Positions 46,020 through 55,805 of a stretch of 64,000 bases of DNA are shown here, in pieces. The stretch's first letter is position 1; every line of letters starts with the position of its first letter. Source of the DNA: Stenocarpella maydis (lineage: Eukaryota > Ascomycota > Sordariomycetes > Diaporthales > Diaporthaceae); contig NQMI01000135.1 of the NCBI GenBank assembly GCA_002270565.1, forward strand, positions 49,750 to 113,749, written 5' to 3'. The position numbers and the translations under genes were made by a program. The notes under the pieces are model-generated. The model was not told the DNA's origin, did not search any database, and saw nothing but the letters and a program-made list of their open reading frames with translations.

Positions 46020-46276
46020 ATGACGCCTAGCTATAATGAAGAGAATACAGCTAACACTATATTTAATATTATTAATAATAGGCTTACTTTGAGTGAAGCT
46101 GCCCAAAAGTATAGTATACTTAAGATAATACTCTTCCGGCAGATAAATAGTACTATATCTAAAAGTAAGGCTATTCAGCCTGCTTAACGCCTATCTATTA
46201 CTAAGGAGAATAAGCTTATTAAATGAATCATCAAGCAGGAATCACTAGGCTATACCCCAATAGCCTTAGTAGTATA
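46020..46276 (+). pseudogene. Pogo/Fot1-like transposase N-terminal fragment (RIP-damaged)
   Basis: From an ATG at 46,020 the frame reads NNRLTLSEAAQKYSILKIIL then FRQINSTISKSKAIQPA, the psq-type helix-turn-helix at the N-terminus of pogo/Fot1 transposases. After a stop (TAA, position of a usual Gln) comes RLSITKENKLIK, a stop where Trp is usual, then IIKQESLGYTPIALVV, matching the start of the CENP-B-type DNA-binding domain. Stops fit C-to-T and G-to-A transitions. The gene is cut off at 46,277 by the LTR of a retrotransposon, so the DDE catalytic part is absent here. Confidence 0.6.
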
Positions 46277-46720
46277 TGTTATAAACCACCAGGCGTTGGC
46301 GGCTGACTACCGCAGAAGACAACCCCGCAGGCCAGGAGCTAGCTCCCGAAAAGGTTGTCCCACCTGATCCAATTAGTGATGCTACCTTATTAGGGTTAGG
46401 GTCAGGGACCCACTAGAATTGATGGGATCTATATTAACTCCATCAAGCAATACCTAGTCGATAGAATCACTATCGATTCTATCGAGCCACTAAAGAGTCG
46501 GAACATATATATAGATATAGTTATTACCATAGTAGATAGCTTTCATAGGACAGACTCTTTAGTCGTTAATCTAAGTATTTAATCCTAGTATTAGATAGCC
46601 TTATAGCTAGTAATTATTATTAACTAATAATATTACTTAACTACCACCTAATAACATATTCTGAACATAAACCCTTAATCTTTTAGGTTTAATATACTTA
46701 GAAACCCTCTAATTATTATA
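46277..46720 (+). repeat. LTR of truncated gypsy copy A
   Basis: Starts TGTTATAAACC and ends ATTATTATA (TG...CA weathered at the 3' end), 444 bp. It is similar throughout to the other LTRs at 47,838, 55,214, 55,806 (inverted) and 59,821. It sits inside the pogo-like transposase. Downstream 46,721..47,099 is the start of an internal region that breaks off where another LTR begins. Confidence 0.75.
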
Positions 46721-48154
46721 TTTTAATAACTCTTATTTATATATTATTATGCGGACTTTAATCAATATTATATACGGAACCCTTTATAATATTTAACTCT
46801 AAGATAACCACTCCTACTTGCAATCTCTTGCATTAGCTCAGCAATATTGCTAATTAACTAGTGGCTGAACCTTGTATGCAGGAATTAGCCAATGAAGTAG
46901 CCCGACTCCGTACCCTTATCAACGGGCAGGCCTGCTAGAATAAGGAGATAGAATAACTTCAGGAGGAAGTTACTACCCTTTGGGCAGGAGCTAACATTAT
47001 TAATACCCCAATCCAGACTAAGGAATATGTTAAACTTAATACTCTGGCCCTATATGATGGAACCGCTGGATAACTTTAGGCACACCTGATGCAGGTTAGT
47101 GTTATGGACCAACACACATTGGCGGCTGACTACCGCAGAAGACAACCCCGCAGGTCGGGAAGTGGCCCCCAAAAGGAGCGCCCCGCCTGATCCAATCAGT
47201 GACGCCACCTTATCAGGGTTAGGGTCAGGGACCCACCATAATCAATAAGATCATTATCAATTCCATCAAGCAACACTTAATCAACAGGATATATTACTAT
47301 TAATACTATTAATAATAAATAAAGAATCAGAATATATAAGGATATGGTTATCACTATATTAGATAGCTCTCATAGAACAGACTCTTCAGTTATTAATCTA
47401 AGTATTCAATCCTAATNCTTTTAGGTTTAATATACTTAGAAACCCTCTAATTATTATATTTTAATAACTCTTATTTATATATTATTATGCGGACTTTAAT
47501 CAATATTATATACGGAACCCTTTATAATATTTAACTCTAAGATAACCACTCCTACTTGCAATCTCTTGCATTAGCTCAGCAATATTGCTAATTAACTAGT
47601 GGCTGAACCTTGTATGCAGGAATTAGCCAATGAAGTAGCCCGACTCCGTACCCTTATCAACGGGCAGGCCTGCTAGAATAAGGAGATAGAATAACTTCAG
47701 GAGGAAGTTACTACCCTTTGGGCAGGAGCTAACATTATTAATACCCCAATCCAGACTAAGGAATATGTTAAACTTAATACTCTGGCCCTATATGATGGAA
47801 CCGCTGGATAACTTTAGGCACACCTGATGCAGGTTAGTGTTATGGACCAACACACATTGGCGGCTGACTACCGCAGAAGACAACCCCGCAGGTCGGGAAG
47901 TGGCCCCCAAAAGGAGCGCCCCGCCTGATCCAATCAGTGACGCCACCTTATCAGGGTTAGGGTCAGGGACCCACCATAATCAATAAGATCATTATCAATT
48001 CCATCAAGCAACACTTAATCAACAGGATATATTACTATTAATACTATTAATAATAAATAAAGAATCAGAATATATAAGGATATGGTTATCACTATATTAG
48101 ATAGCTCTCATAGAACAGACTCTTCAGTTATTAATCTAAGTATTCAATCCTAAT
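46680..48154 (+). repeat. Exact 737-bp duplication across a single N (likely assembly error)
   Basis: 46,680..47,416 reappears at 47,418..48,154 with a constant offset of 738. Every line I compared by eye is identical, including RIP-type changes, and the two blocks are joined by one N at 47,417. The block spans the end of LTR A, the truncated internal region and the first 317 bp of the next LTR (47,100..47,416 = 47,838..48,154). One copy is probably false. Confidence 0.85.
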
Positions 48155-48356
48155 GTTAAATAGCCTTACAGCTAGTAATCATTATTAAGTTAACAATATT
48201 GCTCAATAACCGCCTAATAATGTATTCCAAATATAAACCCTTAATCTTTTAAGATTAATATACTTAAAAACTCCTTTAATCATTACATTTTAATAACTCT
48301 TATTCATATATTACTATATAGACTTTAAGCAATATTATACATAAAACCCTTTATAA

Positions 48357-49390
48357 TGTTAGACTCCAGAATAACTACCCCTACCTATAACCTTCTCCAT
48401 AAGCTAGACGAACTTGCTAATAACGAGACTATAGACCCCTATATCCAGAAACTAGTCAATAAGATTGGGCAGTTACGCCTCCTTATAAAAGGTTAAGCTT
48501 AACGCAATACGGAAGTTAAATAGCTTTAATAAGAGATTACCACTCTCCAAGCTGGAGCCAACATTATTAACACCCCAATCCAAATAAAGGAATATATCAA
48601 GCTTAACACTCCAGCCCCCTATAACAGGACTGCTGGACAACTTCAGGCACACCTAATGCAAGTCAGGGCCTACCAGCGCTTCCATAGGCTAGACATACAG
48701 CCTAGCGGAAAAAGGGTTATATATATATCCTCTTTTCTTAAAGAACAAGCTTTAGCTTAGTTTAAACCCTACCTAACCAACTTTATTAATATGGAGTCAT
48801 TTAAAGCCTGCAAGCTTAAAATATAGTAGATTTTTAGCAGCTATAAAGACTATAAAGATACCCTTAGGTCCCTGTTTTAGGACCCAAATGAAGAACAGCA
48901 GGCAGAAAGAGACCTAGCGAATTGCAAATAATGCGGTTCAGCAATTAACTATATAGCAGAATTCTAATAAATCTATATTAAAATTAACTATACCAATAAC
49001 ACAAAGAAATTCATATTCTACTACAGATTAAAGGATAAAGTAAAGGATAAACTCAGTAAAATTATAGACCAACCCAATGATTTTCTATACTATATAGAAA
49101 TAGCTATCTAAATTAATAATAAACTCTATAAATAATACTTGGAAAAAAAAGAATAAACTTCTAAACGAACTATATTCCATAAGTATAAATCCAATATAGG
49201 AAAGAAGTATTAGAAGCCAAGCACCTAATAGGGGTAGCATGCAGGACCTATAGAACTAGATATTATCCAACACAAGGATAAGAAAAACATTAAATATTAC
49301 AACTATAATAAGATGGGATACTTCACCTCAGAATGCCGGGCTCTAAAGAAAAATAAGGACTTGAAGTTAGTACCTAAAGGAACCTAATAG
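48357..49390 (+). pseudogene. gag remnant of gypsy copy B
   Basis: From ATG 48,357 the frame reads MLDSRITTPTYNLLHKLDEL, then THE usual capsid-like region with NTPIQIKEYIKLNTP and LQAHLMQVRAYQRF, interrupted by TAG/TAA/TGA codons. The CCHC zinc knuckle near 49,290..49,345 has lost two cysteines by G-to-A changes. Capsid and nucleocapsid functions are lost. Confidence 0.65.
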
Positions 49391-50599
49391 GCTAATAAAG
49401 CTACCCATCAAGCCAGTATAGCCACTCATAATGCGCGAGGACCACCCAGGTCCAAACCACAATGGAAACTTACAAATAAGTACTATATCTATAGAATAAC
49501 TATATATAACTAGTATTAAGTATACTTAGATCAAGATCTAGATAAAGGATGCAACTTCTACAACCCTAATAAAGAAGACCTCTATAATAGTCTATACTTC
49601 TCCCAATACACCAAATCTTAATAAAAAAACATCAGAAAGATAAGGTATAATAGCAGCCTATCCTACCAATAAAGAATCCCTAGAACCCCAGAAAGGCATA
49701 TATATCACTTAGTTAAATAACTTACTTTAATAATAACTATAACACTCACCGCAGCAACAAGGAGGCCACCAAATGGTTTCCTAAGAATGCTTTAGGGAAG
49801 TAGGGAATAACCCTAGCAGTAGGAAATAGGGAGGAGCTCTTGCAAATTAACCCCAGGATGGAAGGAAAACCTATCCCTCAGGCCCTATTTACACTACAAA
49901 CCCAGTAGAAGGAACTGCAAGACTACCTAAGATAAGCACCCCTTTTAGCCCCAAGAACTAATATTATAGCAGTCATAATTATAGGGAGACCTTTCAAAGA
50001 AACTATAGGACAACCTACCCAGGAATACAAGAGACTAGGAGATACAGAACGTATATATTCATTATATAATAAACATAAAGACATCTCTTGGGTATTATAT
50101 ATTTATAATAGATATAAGGAATACATAAGGGAGAAAACTAAGTACGGCTGGTTTCCCTAATGATATCTAGGTAAGAATATTAAATATATATATAAGTGTA
50201 ATAATTTCAAGAACTGGCACCTATATTAAAAACATAATAAGATAAGACGCACCCTAATAAGGCTGGACTCCCATATACCTTTAGAATGCCTCTAGAACCC
50301 TAACGGATAGGCAAATTATAATAAACCAACCTGCAAGGTGCACATACTTAATAAAGCTTAAGACTAGTATCTACTAAGATAGTAGGGGCTGCTGCTTAAA
50401 ACTCTAATAATAAAGGAATAGGATTATAGCATATAATAGCTGGTTGATAACCTATAAGAATCATAAAATATTATAAAGCAAAGTTTTGAGAGCATTAAGG
50501 AGGTCCTAGCTGCAAATAAATAATCAAAAAACTAGAAGGGCTATCTATAAAACCTTAGGCAGCAACCAACTATATTACGAGGTACTTGTGTGCAATAAT

Positions 50600-53500
50600 G
50601 AGCAACTATAGCCACCTGATGGTTTAGGTTGAGCTAGGAGTCTATATATGCTTAGCACTTATTAATAGCGGAGTATAAGGGAATTTTGTTTCCCTAAAGG
50701 TAGTAAACGGATATTACCTACTATAGTATAAGAAAAGGGAACCCTATAGACTTAATATAGTGGATAGAACTAAAGTATCTTATAGTAATAGAGTTATTAA
50801 TATAGAGATTAATCCCCTCTTAGTTTAAATTTATAACCGCATGGAATTACTATTATTTGATATTACTGAGATAGTAAATCATTAGTTAATCTTGGGAATA
50901 CGTTGGTTAAAAAAGAATAATCCCTAAATTAATTAAACTACTAGCTAGATCTTTTAGGATAATGCTATTTCCTAGAAGAAAGTTGCAATTAATAGCAAGG
51001 GAAGGAGTCACATTACTAAGGATAGCAAACGGGTGATGTACTTAAATGAACCTATGAATACCTTTAGGAGCGGATAGAAGACCCAACTCCAGGAAGATAG
51101 AGAAGGACTAGGCTACTTAAGCACCTCGCGGAAGGACTAAAGCCAGTCAGGAGATTACCACTCCAACACAATCAGTCAGCACACAATACAGGAAACACAA
51201 CAATACCTCCTTTACTTAAAAGAAAAGAGAGAAAGAGATAAAACTAACAGACTGGCATAAATACCAGAAGACTATTATGAATTTAAGAAAGTATTCCAAG
51301 AATAACTTAATACTATATTACCATAATACACATAATGGGACTATAAAATACCATTAAAACCCAGAATAATACCCTAGTTTAAGCCTATTTATAGACTTAA
51401 TAAAGAATAACTTAAAGCACTTAGGGAATACCTTAATAAAAATCTCCAGGAGGGATTCATTAGGCTATTATAATTACTAGCTAGATACCCAATCCTCTTT
51501 ATACTAAAGAAGAATAGCAAGCTATAACTTTATATAGACTACTAATAATTAAACAATATTATAATTAAAAACTAATACCCTCTCCCACTCATTAAGGAAC
51601 TATAGGACCAACTTAAAGGAGTAAAATGGTTTATAGCACTCAACTTAAAGCATAGATATAACCTTATCTAAATGAAAGAAGGAGAAGAATGAAAGATAGC
51701 ATTTAGGATATACTATAGATATTACAAAACAACAGTCATACCTTTCAGATTAACTAATACACCTGCATTATTCTAGGAAATAATTAACTAAGTCCTAAGT
51801 GAATATCTTAATATCTTTATTATTGCCTACTTAAACAATATTTTCATCTTCTTAAAAAACCTTAATAATTATAAGGAATATATTAAAAAGGTTCTCTAAA
51901 AACTTCAGGATGCCAATCTTCTAGTAAAACTAGAAAAGTATAGCTAGTATACACAAAAAGTTAACTACCTTAAGTATATAATTGAACTAGGAAAAATCAA
52001 GATATAAGAAGGAAAAGTTAAGATAATTAAGAAATAGCCAACCCCTATAAACATTAAGAATATTAGAGTATTCCTTAAATATACCAACTTCTATTAATAA
52101 TTTATCATATAATATAGTAATATTGTGAAACCATTAACAGACCTTACTAAGAAAGATTATGCCTTTAGGTAGATAGATATCGAATAATAGGCTTTCCAGA
52201 TACTTAAGGATAAGGTTATAGGAGACCCCATACTTGAGGAAGCAGACCTAGAGAAGGAATTTAAAATCTATACAGATACCTTAGATAATACTGCAGGCAG
52301 AGAACTTACTTAAAAAGATAAATAGGAAAGGATATATATTATTGTAAACTTTAGCAAGAAATTCAATAGACTAGAAGCCTATTATACTATACCAGATAAA
52401 GAATTTATAGCTATAATATATGCATTTTAGGAATAGTAGTACTACCTTATAGGAGCTAAAAAGCAGATTAAACTCTATATGGATTATAAGAATTTTATAA
52501 CCTTTATAATAATTAAAACTCTCAATAAGTAATAAATCAAATATATAGAATTCTTATTATAATTTAATATTAAGATTATCTATATAAATGGAGTTAAGAA
52601 TGCAAGAGCAGATATACTTAGCTGAAGACCTAACTACTAGGAAAAGGATTCACCTATAGAATGAATAGTATTTAAAACCCAAGAGGATAGGAGCCTTATT
52701 CTCAATTGCGAACTTAATGCTACAATCAAAATCAACTTCCAAACTAGAAAAACCCCTGCTAATCTAAAGGAATAAGATAAGTTAATCACGGAAATATATA
52801 AAGCACTAGCGCACGGCCACCAAGGTATTACAGCAATAATTAAAAGAATTCAGCGGGATTACCAGATCCTTAACCTTAAGAGGAAGGTTCAAGATGTTAT
52901 TAGCAAATATAACTCCTGCAATAAAAACAAGGCCTCTAGATACAAACCATATAGATTATTAAAACCTCTGCTAGTACCCATAGCTATATAGTCCTCTATT
53001 AGCCTAAACTTCATCATTAAATTACCTCTCTTATAAGAACCCTTAACTAGAGTATGTTATAACAGTATTCTGGTAATAGTTTATAGATTAAGCAAGTATA
53101 TATACTTCATACCATACAAGGAAGCCAGCACTACAGAAGAACTTATATACACATTCTTACAAATTATTATAAGCAATTATAGAATACTATATGAAATCAT
53201 CTTAAATAGAGACAAGTTCTTTACATTAAACTTTTAGAAGTTACTAATGAAGCAACTTAGAGTAAAGTATAGGCTCTTAATAATGGTATACTTATAAATA
53301 AACAGATAAATAGAATGAATCAACCAGATTATAGAATAATACCTCCAACACTATATTAACCAACTACAGGATAATTAGGTCAAACTGCTACCACTAGCAT
53401 AGTTTGCCTATAACAGTGTAACTATCAGCACAACTAAGCAGTTACCTTTCTTTACACTCTACAGATATAAACCTTAGGCATATTATGAATTACTACTAAA

Positions 53501-54030
53501 TAATACCGTAATAGAATTAGCAGAATAAAAAGCAATATAAATTAGATAAATCTAGAAGGATATTTAAGTAGAACTTTCTTTTATATAGGAGCAAATATCA
53601 AAATATATAAATCAAAAGAAAATTAAGGGACTAATTCTTAAGGAGGGAGATAAGGTCTATCTCCTTCGCTAAAACATTAAAACCAAGCAACCTAGTAAAA
53701 AGCTTAACTATAAGAAAATCAGCCCCTTTAAAATTTCAAAAAAACTTTTAGATACTAACTATAAACTCTTACTACCTAAGGAAATAAAATAGCATCCAGT
53801 CTTTTATATTTTACTCTTAGAACCAGCACTTAAGAATGCAAAACCTAAAATATAGATTAAAATACTTAATAAATATAATAAAGAATATAAAGTAGAAAAC
53901 ATTATAAACTTAAGATAGCACTAAGAAATAATAGAATATCTTATTAAGTAGAAAGGCTATAACTCTAGTGAGAATATATAGGAACCAGCTTAAAATTTAA
54001 CCCACTATTATAATAAACTTAAAAGATACC
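50600..54030 (+). pseudogene. pol remnant of gypsy copy B (PR-RT-RH-IN-chromodomain)
   Basis: Ordered motifs can be followed despite many stops: protease near 50,650, RT palm from IPXFKPIYRLNKEQLKAL-like sequence near 51,370 through ALNLKHRYNLI and AFRIYYRYYKTTVIPFRL to AYLNNIFIF, tether and RNase H to about 52,500, integrase zinc finger (HGHQGI ... SCNKNK) at about 52,810-52,935, integrase core (RLSKYIYFIPYKEA, FAYNSVT) to 53,520, and the chromodomain at about 53,880-54,000. At least one RT catalytic Asp pair is changed to Asn-Asn. No protein can be made. Confidence 0.75.
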
Positions 54031-55213
54031 ATATATAAACCACTATAGAACAATCCCAGAAGCCAGGAATGCGGCCTAAAGACCCTATACATAATAAACC
54101 ACAATAAACCAATATTACAATAAAACCATATAATAAACCCCGGACTTTATAGCTAAAATAGGGAAAACAACCAATAAGAGACTAGTCACAAGAGGGATAG
54201 CCCAAAAGCTAGCAACCAGCTAACCCCTTAAAAGACACACCAATACTAGTTGCCCTATCCAACTAATAATCCGAATACTAATTACATCTAAAAACCCATC
54301 TAAATGAATACCAGTATTCACACCCTATACCCCAGCAAATACTAGTTATAGAAAAACAAGATCAGAATAATATAGTACAACTAGTAAACCAAGAATAGCC
54401 AGAAACCAGGACTAGTTAAACAATGATTAAACAAGTTCCATTCCTAATAATAAAATCAGGTACTAAGATAAGCCACCCACAGGCGCATTTCCTTTACTAC
54501 CCTTACTACTAGTACCCACAAATTCAGACCAATTAGTACCATTACCCATTAGGGAACTTCAGTTAAAAACTCCTACTTTACCCTTAGAATGCAACCATAC
54601 CTCCTATGCCACCATCCTACCAGCCTCCTTGTAGAACCTTAGCGGACAACCTTAGCGGACTATACAGCAATCCACCTCTACTCTACTTCAGCCTCCTCCT
54701 TTTCCACTCGCTTCAACTCCTCTACATTATTAATACCCCAATAAATCGCACGCATTATCTTTTTATACCATAACCGCTTCTACTTGTAAAGGCGTAAAAT
54801 TCTCGCGTTTAGCTATTAAGCCTCCTCCTCTATAGCCTCCAGCTCTTCCTCTAATCAATAGTATATTAAGGTAACCTTATTTAACTAATTAGGAGTAAGA
54901 CCTTAGATATTATAATTAGATAAATTAGGGCAAATATAGGTCTAATAGCAAATAGATTCTAAATCTACAACCTTATAGTCCTTAGCCAGGTTGTGCTCCT
55001 CATAATAAGAATAAGGCATAAGAACAACGCTACCCTTTAAGGTAATAGCGAAAAGAAGGGCAGCCTTATACTTAGCAACAGAAAAGGACTTTATAGAACA
55101 AGACTTAATAACCCTACCTAATATAATGAATTAAAAAGGAGTAAATAAATATAAATAAGCGAAAATAACTTATAGAATACTTTTAAAGACAAAAGAAGCA
55201 AGAAGAGAGATAG

Positions 55214-55659
55214 TATTATAAACCAATACACATTAGCGGCTAACTACCGCAGAAGATAACCCCACAGGTCGGAAAGTAGTCCCCAAAAGGAGCGCCTCGC
55301 CTAATCCAATCAGTAACACCACCTTATTAGGGTTAGGGTTAGGGACCCACCACAATTAATAAGATTATTATTAATTCCATTAAGCAACACTCAATCAATA
55401 GGATTACCATTAATACTATTAATAACGAATGAAGAGTCAGAACATATAAGGATATAGTCATTACTATATTAGATAGCTTTCATAGAATAGACTCTTTAGT
55501 TATCAATCTAAGTATTTAATCCCAATATTAAATAGCCTTACAGCTAGTAATCATTGTTAAGTTAACAATATTGCTTAACAACCGCCTAACAACGTATTCT
55601 GAATATAAACCCTTAATCTTTTAGTATTAATATACTTGGAAACCCCTTTGATTATTATA
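55214..55659 (+). repeat. 3' LTR of gypsy copy B
   Basis: 446 bp, starting TATTATAAACC (TG changed to TA) and ending GATTATTATA. It contains a perfect (TTAGGG)3 at 55,327..55,344 where sister LTRs have TTAGGGTTAGGGTCAGGG. Confidence 0.8.
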
Positions 55660-55805
55660 TATATCTATATATATCCTAACTCTTTATTTATTATTATTAG
55701 GATTAATAGTAATTTTATTAATTAAATATTACTTAATAGAATTAATGCTAATTCTATTGATTATAGTGGGTCCTCTAACCCTAACTAGGGCGGCTTACTC
55801 AGAGC
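55660..55805 (-). repeat. Inverted partial LTR fragment between copies
   Basis: The stretch 55,715..55,800 (TTAATAGAATTAATG...GTGGGTCCTCTAACCCTAAC) matches the middle of the inverted LTR that follows at 55,806. It is a partial LTR in the minus orientation, wedged between copy B and copy C. Confidence 0.5.

Larger units (their letters stand above)
47838..55659 (+). mobile_element. Near full-length Ty3/gypsy chromovirus (copy B), RIP-inactivated
   Basis: 5' LTR 47,838..48,287 (TGTTATGG...ATTACA) and 3' LTR 55,214..55,659 enclose gag and pol in the order typical of Ty3/gypsy. The gag frame begins near 48,357 and holds a zinc knuckle near 49,290 with two Cys changed to Tyr (KYYNYNKMGYFTSEC). Protease is near 50,650 (ALINSGV where DSGA is usual). 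Reverse transcriptase covers about 51,350-52,000, with YLNN in place of YLDD at 51,830. RNase H (YTDTLDNTAG) is near 52,270. The integrase has an HHCC-like zinc site near 52,810-52,920 and a core to 53,520. A chromodomain lies at 53,880-54,000 (YKVENIINLR, KGYNSSENI), defining a chromovirus. Dozens of stops make every frame non-functional. A C-rich tail region follows the chromodomain up to the 3' LTR. Confidence 0.85.

Noticed and set aside
46680..48154. Nested tandem LTR insertion as biological explanation
   Set aside because: The two blocks look identical, including damage, and are joined by a single N, so an assembly overlap is simpler.
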